Source of the DNA: SLJN01 sp964505385 | Lineage (GTDB): Bacteria; Bacteroidota; Rhodothermia; Balneolales; Natronogracilivirgulaceae | Direction of reading: 5' to 3' | DNA: 15,118 nucleotides | Assembly (NCBI GenBank): GCA_964505385.1 | Contig: CAZDIA010000058.1 | Location: forward strand, 1-15,118 | Shown: one piece after another, positions 1 to 8,100 of the stretch | Position numbering within the stretch: the first letter of the stretch is position 1 | Layout: every line of letters begins with the position of its first letter | Program-made: the position numbers and the translations under genes | Notes under the pieces: model-generated | Told to the model about the DNA's origin: nothing | Databases searched by the model: none | Seen by the model: the letters and a program-made list of their open reading frames with translations, nothing else

Positions 1-2
1 CT

Positions 3-1136
3 GTAAACGAAGGCATTGGTGGATTAAAGGTTGCTAAAGTTACCGGGCGCACAGGCTATTTTCGCGAGTTGTTTCATCATGATATCCGAAAAACAGCCAA
101 CGCGACTCGCTTTCGGGAATTTATGGGCCAGCTGACCATCCCGCTAATTGAGACCATTGCAATCGTCGGCCTGCTTATGATTGCTCTGTTTTTGTTATGG
201 CAGGGTCGTCCTCTTGAAGCTATTATTCCATTATTGTCCCTTTTTATAACAGCAACTGCGAGACTTATGCCGGCCTTTCGGCAGGCCGTCAAACGATACA
301 CCAATATTTCCTACTACAGCTATGTTGTAGATCCGGTTTTTGATGATCTTAATGATGAACGGCTTGCCGCTACGGAACCGGAAGTCAAACCGGACAAGAA
401 ACTGGAACTCAACGACAGCATTCGGTTTGAAGAGGTAAGCTATCGCTATCCGGATAGTAAGGATTACGCATTGGATAATGTATCACTCGAGATCAAGCGG
501 GGACAAGCGGTAGGTTTTGTAGGCCCTTCCGGTGCAGGTAAAACTACTATAGTGGATGTACTGCTTGGTTTGCTGAAGCCTCAGAAAGGCACTATTTATG
601 TTGATGGGACTGATATTCATGAAAACCTTGCCGGATGGCAAAGAAACATTGGGTACATACCACAGTTCATTTATTTGAGCGACAGCACAATCCGAAGGAA
701 TATTGCGTTTGGTGTTCCCGAAGAAGAGATAAACGAAGAGCAATTACAGCATGCTGTAGCTGCGGCTCAGATGGAGGAATTTGTATCCAGGCTGCCGGAT
801 GGAGTGGACACCAGGATCGGTGAGCAGGGTGTGCGGCTTTCCGGCGGGCAGCGACAACGAATCGGAATCGCACGCGCAATTTACCACAACCCGCAAATCC
901 TGATCATGGATGAGGCTACCTCAGCGCTCGATACCAATACAGAACGCATGATTGTATCTGCAATCGAAGCTCAAGCGGGGAAGCGTACGATCATCAGTAT
1001 TGCACACCGGCTGTCCACGGTATACAACTCCGACAAACTGTTTTATATGGAAGAAGGAAAACTTGTCGCATCCGGCTCTTACACAGAATTGCAGGAAAAC
1101 CATCCCGAATTTCAAAAAATGACAACCAATACGTAA
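3..1136 (+). CDS. ABC exporter, fused permease/ATPase, 5' end missing (PglK/MsbA-like)
   Basis: C-terminal 377 residues of a fused ABC exporter. The frame is open to the window edge, so the gene starts upstream; the TTG at 69 is not the real start. The first visible residues (N-E-G-I-G-G-L-K, then G-R-T-G-Y-F) match the cytoplasmic loop that precedes the last two membrane helices in PglK-like flippases. Two hydrophobic helices follow (about visible residues 45-68 and 72-92). The ATPase domain has Walker A GPSGAGKTT at 522-548, signature LSGGQ at 837-851, Walker B ending D303/E304 of the visible part, and H-loop His335. Proteins of this class move lipid-linked glycans or lipids across the inner membrane. 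The Stealth transferase gene begins 59 bp downstream on the same strand, so a glycan-flippase role is the best inference. The substrate cannot be read from sequence. A paralogue lies at 12792-14588. Confidence 0.93.
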   Translation, partial: VNEGIGGLKVAKVTGRTGYFRELFHHDIRKTANATRFREFMGQLTIPLIETIAIVGLLMIALFLLWQGRPLEAIIPLLSLFITATARLMPAFRQAVKRYTNISYYSYVVDPVFDDLNDERLAATEPEVKPDKKLELNDSIRFEEVSYRYPDSKDYALDNVSLEIKRGQAVGFVGPSGAGKTTIVDVLLGLLKPQKGTIYVDGTDIHENLAGWQRNIGYIPQFIYLSDSTIRRNIAFGVPEEEINEEQLQHAVAAAQMEEFVSRLPDGVDTRIGEQGVRLSGGQRQRIGIARAIYHNPQILIMDEATSALDTNTERMIVSAIEAQAGKRTIISIAHRLSTVYNSDKLFYMEEGKLVASGSYTELQENHPEFQKMTTNT

Positions 1137-1195
1137 GTGAATGTCAACTGGTTCCTATCAGCTATTCTCTCACTTTTTTACTATTTTCGCCTATC

Positions 1196-2413
1196 ATGAC
1201 CAAGAAAGACAGACATTCTGAAATGGCGGAAACTGATGGAGAGGAGTTCAGTCGTGCTGAGCCAAAAGATTCATCACAGCTGAATGAACACCCGATCGAT
1301 GCTGTAATTACCTGGGTTGATGGAAATGATCCGAAGCTGATTAAAAAGCGCAAAGAGACGCTAAAAAAGCAAGGAGCAGTTATTAGTCGGGAGGATATCA
1401 AATCCCGGAAGATTTCAAAAAAGCAATCGGTTCATACAGATTTATCGGGAGATGATTATGATTCGGCAAATACGGATATAAATACATCATCCTTTGGCCC
1501 CGCCCGGGAAGTAGCTACAGGGCGTGATCCTACCCGTTTTATTGATAACAATGAACTTTATTACTGCATCAGGTCAATTCTTGCTTTTGCTCCCTGGATA
1601 CGCCGGATTTTTGTGGTCACTGATGAGCAAAGACCCGATTTTTTAACTTCGGGTTTTTGTGAACAGAACAGAATTCGGATTGTTGATCACAACGAAATTT
1701 TTGCCGGTTACGAATGGGCGCTGCCCACGTTCAACACCAGAACCATTGAGTCTATGCTTTGGCGCATTAAGGGGTTAGCGCCTCGTTTTATTTCATTTAA
1801 CGATGACTTTCTGTTGTCCCGGCCGGTTTCTCCTGTAGATTTTTTTCAAAACGGGAATGTTGTTTTACGCGGCAGATGGAACAGGATCATCAAGTACGGT
1901 GCAACCCGTATGAAACTTAATGATTTGCTTACCTGGTTCGCACGGCGTTTTTTGGGTATCACCAGAACCATGCATTTACTGTTGCAGATGCGATCTGCAC
2001 GGCTTGCCGGTAGTACGCGCTATTATTTTCGCTCACCGCATATCCCTCATCCCGTAGAAACCGGCACTTTGAAAACTTTTTTTGAAAAATACCCGCACGT
2101 ACTTGAAGAAAATCTCCGCTACCGGATCAGAAATACAGCACAGTTTTCCGCCATATTTCTTGCTCATCATCTTGAAATCAATAGTGATAAGGCAGTTTTA
2201 GAAGGAAATACGGATCAGGTAATGCTTAACGGAGAGATGGATACCAGAATGCAGCTCCTCAAAAAGTTAAGAGTGCTTGAGAATCAAGAGGTTCGGTTCG
2301 CGTGCCTGCATGCTTTTGATCAATTCAGCAAAGAGCATCAACAGCGGATAACGCACTTGATTGACGAGTTGATTGAATCAGAAACAAAAGAGTCGGTTGA
2401 GTCGCAGGAGTAG
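1196..2413 (+). CDS. Stealth-family capsular polysaccharide phosphotransferase
   Basis: 405-residue protein with the conserved blocks of Stealth proteins, which transfer hexose- or HexNAc-1-phosphate to make phosphodiester-linked surface polysaccharides; human GlcNAc-1-phosphotransferase shares this fold. CR1 is at residues 34-46 (IDAVITWVDGNDP). CR2 spans about 113-215, from RFIDNNELYYCIRSI through a FVVTDEQ strand to FNDDFLL at 201-207, whose acidic pair is the usual catalytic/metal-site motif. CR3 is near 281-300 (HIPHPVETGTLKTFFEKYP). The C-terminal part (about 365-392) fits a weak CR4. There is no signal peptide or membrane helix, so it probably acts on the cytoplasmic side. No Shine-Dalgarno is visible before the ATG; Met10 is an alternative start and would keep all blocks. 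Residues 1-33 and about 50-105 are charged and poorly conserved. It probably works with the exporter gene just upstream. Confidence 0.88.
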   Translation: MTKKDRHSEMAETDGEEFSRAEPKDSSQLNEHPIDAVITWVDGNDPKLIKKRKETLKKQGAVISREDIKSRKISKKQSVHTDLSGDDYDSANTDINTSSFGPAREVATGRDPTRFIDNNELYYCIRSILAFAPWIRRIFVVTDEQRPDFLTSGFCEQNRIRIVDHNEIFAGYEWALPTFNTRTIESMLWRIKGLAPRFISFNDDFLLSRPVSPVDFFQNGNVVLRGRWNRIIKYGATRMKLNDLLTWFARRFLGITRTMHLLLQMRSARLAGSTRYYFRSPHIPHPVETGTLKTFFEKYPHVLEENLRYRIRNTAQFSAIFLAHHLEINSDKAVLEGNTDQVMLNGEMDTRMQLLKKLRVLENQEVRFACLHAFDQFSKEHQQRITHLIDELIESETKESVESQE

Positions 2414-2440
2414 TTAGTGCCAAAAGAAAATGCCAATATC

Positions 2441-2464
2441 TTAGGGCACCTAAAGTTTTCTTCT
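2441..2464 (+). terminator. possible weak intrinsic terminator after the Stealth gene
   Basis: A 5-bp hairpin (TTAGG, loop GCA, CCTAA) is followed by a T-rich stretch (AGTTTTCTTCT), 27 nt after the Stealth stop codon and between convergent genes. The stem is short and AT-rich, so this is only a candidate. Confidence 0.3.
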
Positions 2465-2540
2465 AGATAATTTTAAGATTCAATTTTACCAAAAATGGAT
2501 TGCAGTACGGCTCTGGTCGAAAGCTTACCGGTGGCTAAAA

Positions 2541-4061
2541 TCACCTGCCCCCTTCCCACCGCAGTCCAATCATCAGGCCGAGTTGATTCGCGTACACATC
2601 ACCGGCATCATAGGCCATTGTGAGGGATAATTCCAGAGGGTTTAAAATACTGTTTGGATCAGCAGCATCACTGAAAAGCTCTGAATAGGATGATTGCAAT
2701 TCCAACATAAATGACCACTGATCACGCCGCTCATTATCTAAAGGATCAAATGTGCGCTGTCCATTCTCACGTCGGGTCAATCTGCTGGCTCCGTAATTTC
2801 GGGTGTAGGTAGTAAAAAACCGCCAGTCTACAGGTCCGGCATGTCCCATAGACGCAAGGTGATGTCCAATAAGAAGATTATTTGCCACGCCGATAAAATC
2901 CGGATCGGTATACAATAGCGGATTTCCCACTGTCCGTCCCTCATAAGTCCAGCCGCCCCGAAAGCTTGAATGGTTGTAATAATTAAAATAGCTGGTTTCA
3001 TCACGATGCGAATACCGGGATAATCCTTCCCGTGTGTTCAAATGCTCATAGTGGATTGACTTAAGAAATGGGCGATGATCAAAATTCCAATCACTCGGAC
3101 GTTCCCCACGCCAGAAAGTGCGGGAGTCGGGGCGAAGTTCTAAGGTAGCTGCCCAAAGTCCATCAAAGGGTGTGCCGAAACGTGCATTGGGTGTATCTTC
3201 AAGAATGAATTGCCTGTTCAATACAAGGCGATGAGAATCAATATTGAATATAAGTGAAAAATCATAAGTGCCTCCATGGTTTTGATACCGATTAGGCAAT
3301 TGACCGCCGCCCAGGATTTCCCGAGAATCACGGGCCAGTGAAAAGAAGACATCGCGGTATGCCCCAAAGTCTGATGGCAAGGTGCCATGATCAGGTGATT
3401 CTCCAGCCCACAGCGCATAGTGAACCAATCCTCCCCGTGGCACAACCGGCGCTTCTTCCGAAAAGATCTGCAAATACAGATATTTTTTGTGAAAGTACGA
3501 ATTGGTAACATATCTGTCGTCATCATCATCCATCCATCCGTGGGAAAGCGAACCTTTATAATTCAGAAAACCTCCTGTACCCGGAACTTCTCTCATTTTA
3601 TCGGTTGACAAAGTAATACGTGGTATCGGGCGGGCATTTTGGGTCAGATCTAAAGAGCCGGTCGTGAGTGAGCGGTTAACAAAGCCGATTTCTTCATATC
3701 TCCGCCCGCCACTTAGGGTAAAGTGCCCGTATCCTAGTTGCAGATAGGCTTGCTGAAATCGAACGACCGCATCATCAGCTGCGCGAAAAAGCAAATCTAC
3801 ACCTGTAGAGAAGCTCAGGCCGGAGTCAAATTGATAGTCGGATGATCCGAATAGTGTAAGCGTAGTATTATTGCTGAATTGGTCAAATTTACCATAGCGG
3901 TTAGCATGAAGCCAGAAGGGGGCTTCCCCACTCGTACCTGCCAGGCTATTTAAGCTGAATCCGTATAAAAACTCCGAGGCCGGCGGTTCTGCTCTGGCAT
4001 CGGATAATCCTGCCACTGAAAGCAAAAAAATAATCAGTAAAGTAATACCACTCTTTTGCAT
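2541..4061 (-). CDS. Wzi-family capsule assembly outer-membrane protein
   Basis: 506 residues. An N-terminal signal peptide (about residues 1-24, ending A-R-A before E-P-P) indicates export. The mature part starts with the PFWLHANRYG-type segment seen in Caps_assemb_Wzi proteins of Bacteroidota, followed by alternating aromatic/polar strands typical of an outer-membrane beta-barrel (for example G-Y-G-H-F-T-L-S-G-G-R-R near 110-120), and ends in a strand finishing W-E-G-G-R. E. coli Wzi is an outer-membrane lectin that helps anchor capsule; the FCB-group homologues are longer and less studied. The gene is the last of a - strand series and lies 135 bp after the kinase-like gene. Linkage with the Stealth and sulfotransferase genes supports a surface-polysaccharide role. 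The exact function (anchoring, export or surface organisation) is inferred. Confidence 0.85.
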   Translation of the reverse strand: MQKSGITLLIIFLLSVAGLSDARAEPPASEFLYGFSLNSLAGTSGEAPFWLHANRYGKFDQFSNNTTLTLFGSSDYQFDSGLSFSTGVDLLFRAADDAVVRFQQAYLQLGYGHFTLSGGRRYEEIGFVNRSLTTGSLDLTQNARPIPRITLSTDKMREVPGTGGFLNYKGSLSHGWMDDDDDRYVTNSYFHKKYLYLQIFSEEAPVVPRGGLVHYALWAGESPDHGTLPSDFGAYRDVFFSLARDSREILGGGQLPNRYQNHGGTYDFSLIFNIDSHRLVLNRQFILEDTPNARFGTPFDGLWAATLELRPDSRTFWRGERPSDWNFDHRPFLKSIHYEHLNTREGLSRYSHRDETSYFNYYNHSSFRGGWTYEGRTVGNPLLYTDPDFIGVANNLLIGHHLASMGHAGPVDWRFFTTYTRNYGASRLTRRENGQRTFDPLDNERRDQWSFMLELQSSYSELFSDAADPNSILNPLELSLTMAYDAGDVYANQLGLMIGLRWEGGR

Positions 4062-4196
4062 CCTTAATTACCAGAAATGGAAAAAGGTTTCAGTTTTATA
4101 GAAGATAAAAACGGGATTACCCATAAGAAATGAATATTATGGGTTCTATACTTCATTTTAGTTGACATCCTTGCTGATCTTAGATTTTTACAGGCA

Positions 4197-4919
4197 TCAG
4201 TTGCTGCCGGCTTCTTTAATTCTACTATCCGTATTTTTATGATTCTTAAAATCGAGTCTGTCAAGTATAAGGTCTACATTGTAATCCGCTTCATTTTCCC
4301 CGTCAAGCTCCAGGTAATTTCTCCCGCTGCTTTTTATTGATCCGGCAATTTTTTCATATACCGGATAATTTTCGGTGATATATTTTTTTACGTTTTCCTC
4401 GCTCATCCGGTTAAATCTGCTTGTGGGATGGCTCCTGTTAATTATTCTGTTTATGGATGTGTCTGAATCAATATTTACCAATACATACAGCTTGTTTTCA
4501 GCTCCTGCCAGATAATCAGCCAGATCATCCAGATGCTTGAAGTCTAATTTGTCTTTACTGTTAAAAACGCTCATTGACCAAATTCTTTGAAAATCGCTCT
4601 CATCATATATAAATATGCCATTTTCAGCGAAATATTTATGCTGAACCTGAGCATGATATGCTGCATTCTTTAAAATCCAGCCGAAATTATCTTTGTTTAT
4701 GCTATTCCCGCCTAAAAATTGTATGTGTTTTGTGATGAACCGGTATAAAAAGACAGGTTTGAAAATCAATTGAAAATACCCTTTAGCCCTGCTGACATCA
4801 TTAAAGCGAACTTCCTGAGTGCCGGAGCCTAAAACCTGATAGAGATTTTTTGATAAGGTTGTTTTGCCGGAGCCGGGCAGACCGATAAATTCTATTATTA
4901 GTTTGGGAGAGTTCAGCAT
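4197..4919 (-). CDS. P-loop NTPase, small-molecule kinase-like
   Basis: 240 residues with Walker A GLPGSGKTT at residues 13-21, directly after the first beta strand, as in nucleoside/nucleotide and APS kinase folds. The segment F-I-Y-D-E-S-D-F-Q-R (103-112) sits where thymidylate-kinase-like proteins carry an acidic substrate-binding motif. L-Y-V-L-V-N-I-D (144-151) looks like the strand before the lid, and the Arg-rich stretch INRSHPTSRFNR (160-171) resembles a lid. There is no signal peptide, so it should be cytosolic. The substrate is unknown: it could phosphorylate a sugar, a nucleotide or adenylyl sulfate. The neighbouring sulfotransferase makes a sulfate-activation role tempting, but no APS-kinase-specific motif was recognised. 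It starts 61 bp after the sulfotransferase stop and has an ACACTA box 7 nt before its ATG. Base composition is AT-rich (about 33-35% GC in sampled lines). Confidence 0.75.
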   Translation of the reverse strand: MLNSPKLIIEFIGLPGSGKTTLSKNLYQVLGSGTQEVRFNDVSRAKGYFQLIFKPVFLYRFITKHIQFLGGNSINKDNFGWILKNAAYHAQVQHKYFAENGIFIYDESDFQRIWSMSVFNSKDKLDFKHLDDLADYLAGAENKLYVLVNIDSDTSINRIINRSHPTSRFNRMSEENVKKYITENYPVYEKIAGSIKSSGRNYLELDGENEADYNVDLILDRLDFKNHKNTDSRIKEAGSN

Positions 4920-4980
4920 GCAGCAGTAGTGTTACAATTCAGACCGGCAGACGTGTGGATATATCAGTGCTTGCATGAGA

Positions 4981-5760
4981 TTAAATTTTACTGTAACCGC
5001 CAATATCGAAATCTTTTTTATACAGATTATAGACTTTCTCATAGAGCTCCGGGCTGTAATATTCTTCGAGTCTGTCCATCGAATTCGTGACTTTACTTCT
5101 GTTACCTTCGGTTTTTCCTTTAAACTCAGCGGGATGTGGTTTTCCCATTTCTAAACTATCCGGAATTCGCTTTCCTATCTGCCCGAATATATATCGAATT
5201 TCACTATCCAGCTGCTCAAGCTTGCCAATATGCGAAAATTGTTCAGGAGTCCAGGCGAGTAAATCAACCTGTGGCCACCAATGCTTATCATAGTATAATC
5301 CCCCATCTTCAAGAAAAGTGACAAAGTCTTTAAAACCATCCTTACTATTTCGCTGAAAACCCGGCACTTTGGAAAAACCGGTGCGCCCATCCCCTACTTT
5401 TTGGATAAAAGCTGACAAGCATCTAACATATGGATTTCGAAAAATTGTAAATGAATAATAATTACTCAATGAGCGCAAGTCAGTTGCAGGAAGGTTTGAT
5501 AATTCAACACCGCTTGTAAGCGCATCATATTTTGCCGAATAATAATCACCATCAGACCATTTATTTCTGCCTTTAAGCGCATCACTTAGGTATAGAATAA
5601 CACTTGAGTTTCCGGATTTTTTAATTCGGTTATAAATTAATCCGACTTCAGGATAAGCCACAACATGCTTGATATTACTTCTCCGAACTCCGTCAATATC
5701 ACAAATAAAGGGAATATAGCTACTCCGTATTACCCCTTTAATTTGATCCATTTTGTTCAT
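4981..5760 (-). CDS. sulfotransferase family 2-like carbohydrate sulfotransferase
   Basis: 259 residues with both PAPS-binding signatures of the Sulfotransfer_2 family. The 5'-phosphosulfate loop is near residues 44-53 (N-R-I-K-K-S-G-N-S-S, cf. the usual PKxGxTS). The 3'-phosphate motif is at 107-118 (FRNPYVRCLSAF; Arg108 and Ser116 are the expected contacts). Further family-like features are Y-D-K-H-W-W-P-Q (157-164), F-S-H-I-G-K-L-E (176-183), and the C-terminal L-Y-x-K-D-F-D-I-x-G-Y (247-256). These enzymes move sulfate from PAPS to carbohydrate hydroxyls. No signal peptide or membrane anchor is seen, so sulfation would occur in the cytosol before export. It begins 33 bp after the MlaC stop and precedes the kinase-like gene. 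It is strikingly AT-rich (one sampled 60-nt line has about 27% GC), which suggests acquisition by transfer. The acceptor glycan is not identifiable. Confidence 0.85.
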   Translation of the reverse strand: MNKMDQIKGVIRSSYIPFICDIDGVRRSNIKHVVAYPEVGLIYNRIKKSGNSSVILYLSDALKGRNKWSDGDYYSAKYDALTSGVELSNLPATDLRSLSNYYSFTIFRNPYVRCLSAFIQKVGDGRTGFSKVPGFQRNSKDGFKDFVTFLEDGGLYYDKHWWPQVDLLAWTPEQFSHIGKLEQLDSEIRYIFGQIGKRIPDSLEMGKPHPAEFKGKTEGNRSKVTNSMDRLEEYYSPELYEKVYNLYKKDFDIGGYSKI

Positions 5761-5793
5761 TTATTCTAGATTTTGAAGCATCCTTCATAAATA

Positions 5794-6387
5794 TCAGTCT
5801 CTCGCTGCACGCTCTTCGAGGCTCTCCATTAATCGGTCGAAACCGTGGCGGCGCAGTATCCGGGAAAAGGACCTTTGATATGATTCCGCCGTCCAAACTT
5901 CATCAACAGAGATATCAGCTATGACCCACTCCCCGTCGCGGTAAGTCATTTTATATTTCACCGGAATTCTGCGCCCATCATGAATCGAGGTGGTATGGAC
6001 CATCGCATCCGAATTATTTTCAACTTCTATTTCGTCGTAAACTACCTCAGCACGATAGATATCTAATTGATCCATGCTTTGTTGGCGGATTACTTCTGAG
6101 AACAATTCAGTGAATTTTTCTTGCTCTTCGCTTGAAAGCTCATCATATTTTTCATCAAGTGCCTGCCTTGCCATAGAGGGATAATCCACAATATCATTGA
6201 TGATATTTTTCAGACGTTCCCGCTCTTCTTCAGAATAATCGCGGTCTTCAGGGCCTAAAATTTCTTTAATCTCCTGATCCCGCTCCTCAAGAAGTGCTCT
6301 GATTTCATCTGCATCAGCATAAGAAGAGGATAAGCCGATAACGCCTGTCATCAGTAATAATACGGGAAAAAAAATCAGATATCGCAT
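5794..6387 (-). CDS. mlaC: MlaC/Ttg2D-family periplasmic phospholipid-binding protein
   Basis: 197 residues, with a signal peptide of about 24 residues (hydrophobic core L-I-F-F-P-V-L-L-L-M, then S-S-Y-A). The MlaC pattern is clear: the helix around 66-100 (IVDYPSMARQALDEKYDELS, then S-S-E-E-Q-E-K-F-x-E-L-F) and the C-terminal block at 141-190 (IPVKYKMTYRDGEWVIADIS, then V-D-E-V-W-x-A-E-S-Y-Q-R-S-F and R-H-G-F-D-R-L). MlaC shuttles phospholipid between the outer-membrane complex and the inner-membrane MlaFEDB ABC transporter. Here no mlaD, mlaE or mlaF is adjacent; instead the gene lies 12 bp downstream of a TolC-family gene and must be co-transcribed with it. The mature protein is very acidic. 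Family membership is strong; orthology to E. coli mlaC and the cargo are inferred. Confidence 0.88.
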   Translation of the reverse strand: MRYLIFFPVLLLMTGVIGLSSSYADADEIRALLEERDQEIKEILGPEDRDYSEEERERLKNIINDIVDYPSMARQALDEKYDELSSEEQEKFTELFSEVIRQQSMDQLDIYRAEVVYDEIEVENNSDAMVHTTSIHDGRRIPVKYKMTYRDGEWVIADISVDEVWTAESYQRSFSRILRRHGFDRLMESLEERAARD

Positions 6388-6399
6388 AGCAAGATATTT

Positions 6400-7776
6400 T
6401 TATAATTCCATAAGTGGCAGGCCGGCTTTTCGATAGAGTTCGGCCAGTTTCATATTGTAACGATGGACACTTTGCCGATATTCGACTTCAAGTTCCAGAT
6501 TTTCTCTAACGGCGTCTACAAGATTTTCCATATCTCCAAATCCGAGATCATAATCGATTTGTTCTTCCCTGAGCCATTCATTGCTGATCGTGACAGCCTG
6601 TCTTGTATTTTCCATATCTGATTCGGCAATTTGTAAATCCCGGTACACTTCACTCAGTTCCAGACGGATTCCATCTTCAGCAGCCTCTCTCTGATACTCA
6701 ACCTGCCGCCTCTCCGCTTCCCGGCGTTCTACGTTCATATTTACAGTTCTGAAATTCAGATTTTGCTGGAAGCCCACACCAAATGATGCCGTCAGATAAT
6801 TTGTATTATTGCGTATGAACGGGTTGGTCTGTCTCGGCCTGTTAGGTGTATAGGCAGCCCGGGCATCGAGGCCAATAACCAGACTGGGATATCTCTCGGC
6901 TTTTTGCGCCTCAACCCCATAACGGGCAGCTTCTTCCGCTTTTTCAAGACCACGTAGTTCCGATCTTTCTGCAGATGCCAAATGCAGATATTCATTTAGA
7001 TCCCTTAAAGTTACATCAATCGGATCCAAAAAGTCTTCCTGTGGCAGATAAGTTACAGTTTCATCAGCATCCAGGGCGATATCCCAGGCATTTTCAACAA
7101 ATTCAAGACTCCGTATCACTTCCTGCTCCCTGGTAGAAAACTCCTGCCTGAATATGCGGAACTTGTACATGTCTGCTTCCGTGAAAGTATCGTCGCCTTC
7201 TTCTCTCAACTCTTCCAGCTGCTCTTCCGCTTCTTCAAGTACCTCTCTTGCATCCTCCAGCAGCCGCTGCATTTCCATAGCCAGCAACATAGATTGGTAT
7301 AGTTCGAATAGCTGCAATCTATACTCTGCCTCCCCGGCGCTGTACTCATATTTAACGGCTTCAGCCCCGGATTTTGCCGCATCAATAGCGTTGCTGATTC
7401 CACCCCAGGTTATTACTGGTTGTAAAGCGCTTATTTCTCCCTGATTAAACATACCCCATGTCTCCCAGTCATTTTCAAGGTCCGGATCTAAATACAGACT
7501 GCCATCTGAACGGCCTTCAGGGCTATTCAGCCCGGGAACAAAACCGTGAGCGGTGGTAAGTTGAATTCTTGGCAAAAATCTTTGATTCCGCGCCTGCCGG
7601 TGCCGATTTTCTGCCAGTTCGACATTCTGATATTCGGCATCCATCAAAGAGGACACCTCTATCCCTTTTTCTAGAAATTCATCTAATGAGAGTCGGATTG
7701 TCTCATTCGATTGAACAGCGTGAACTTCTGAAAGACTTAAAACAAGGAGAATTGGAAGAAAGGTTAATATACGCAT
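6400..7776 (-). CDS. TolC-family outer-membrane channel protein
   Basis: 458 residues. The signal peptide is residues 1-20 (ending E-V-H-A before V-Q-S). The mature protein shows the two-fold outer-membrane-efflux repeat: a first half (about 25-225) with I-R-L-S-L-D-E-F at 27-34, N-R-H-R-Q-A-R near 57-63, and a long coiled coil around 165-210 rich in E, L and A; and a second half (about 265-455) with a helix-rich region and L-A-E-L-Y-R-K-A-G-L-P at 444-454, a typical TolC-family ending. Such proteins trimerise into a channel through the outer membrane and periplasm. No membrane-fusion protein or RND pump is next to it, unlike standard efflux operons; its only close partner is the MlaC gene 12 bp downstream. 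An ACACTA box ends 6 nt before the ATG and no Shine-Dalgarno is seen. A role as outer-membrane partner in lipid transport is speculative. Confidence 0.88.
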   Translation of the reverse strand: MRILTFLPILLVLSLSEVHAVQSNETIRLSLDEFLEKGIEVSSLMDAEYQNVELAENRHRQARNQRFLPRIQLTTAHGFVPGLNSPEGRSDGSLYLDPDLENDWETWGMFNQGEISALQPVITWGGISNAIDAAKSGAEAVKYEYSAGEAEYRLQLFELYQSMLLAMEMQRLLEDAREVLEEAEEQLEELREEGDDTFTEADMYKFRIFRQEFSTREQEVIRSLEFVENAWDIALDADETVTYLPQEDFLDPIDVTLRDLNEYLHLASAERSELRGLEKAEEAARYGVEAQKAERYPSLVIGLDARAAYTPNRPRQTNPFIRNNTNYLTASFGVGFQQNLNFRTVNMNVERREAERRQVEYQREAAEDGIRLELSEVYRDLQIAESDMENTRQAVTISNEWLREEQIDYDLGFGDMENLVDAVRENLELEVEYRQSVHRYNMKLAELYRKAGLPLMEL

Positions 7777-8020
7777 GGTGTTTAGTGTCTTTAAATTTTA
7801 CTTCTGCCATATCTTAGACAGAAAATTACCTGGAAGCAGTCAGAAAATGACAAAATTCAAATAACAAATCTCAAAAAAGTTTAAATATTCAAAGCACTAC
7901 CCTTGAAGGATTGACTGCAAGGGGACCGTAAGGGTAAAATTTAGCAGGATCAATAATCCAGAGACTGGTACACTTTCTTATTATGAAAATGTAACTCTTG
8001 TGGCCGTAAAAGACTTGGTT

Positions 8021-8062
8021 CGATCCCGATTTCGATACCGATTTCGATTACGATCCCGATTG
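8021..8062. repeat. CGATNN hexamer tandem array (7 units)
   Basis: Seven consecutive 6-bp units of form CGATNN: CC, TT, AC, TT, TA, CC and TG as the variable pairs. The fixed CGAT core with free last two bases gives no stop in the overlapping ORF and looks like a slippage-type or dispersed intergenic repeat. Confidence 0.8.
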
Positions 8063-8075
8063 CAAGGGGGGCATT

Positions 8076-8089
8076 GATTTGCGCAAATC
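8076..8089. repeat. 14-bp perfect palindrome
   Basis: GATTTGCGCAAATC equals its own reverse complement. Allowing one bulged base, the symmetry extends to about 8072-8094. It has no loop, so it fits a dimeric-protein site or cruciform better than an RNA hairpin. It sits between the hexamer array and the 18-bp stem. Confidence 0.6.
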
Positions 8090-8100
8090 CAATTTTAAGG

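Noticed and set aside
1135..1180. AAGTGA/TCACTT inverted repeat followed by TTTTA after the first gene
   Set aside because: A 6-bp AT-rich stem with a 29-nt loop is not a credible terminator, and the next gene is co-directional.
4064..4264. 66-codon - strand ORF overlapping the end of the kinase-like gene
   Set aside because: Its first third overlaps the kinase-like gene in another frame, the composition is not protein-like, and no homology pattern or initiation signal is visible.
5770..5792. Imperfect hairpin between the MlaC stop and the sulfotransferase start
   Set aside because: The core stem is only 5 bp, there is no T-tail, and the sequence is AT-rich; too weak to call an attenuator.
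8021..8062. CRISPR-like tandem repeats
   Set aside because: The unit is only 6 bp with no spacers, so it is a simple-sequence array, not a CRISPR.
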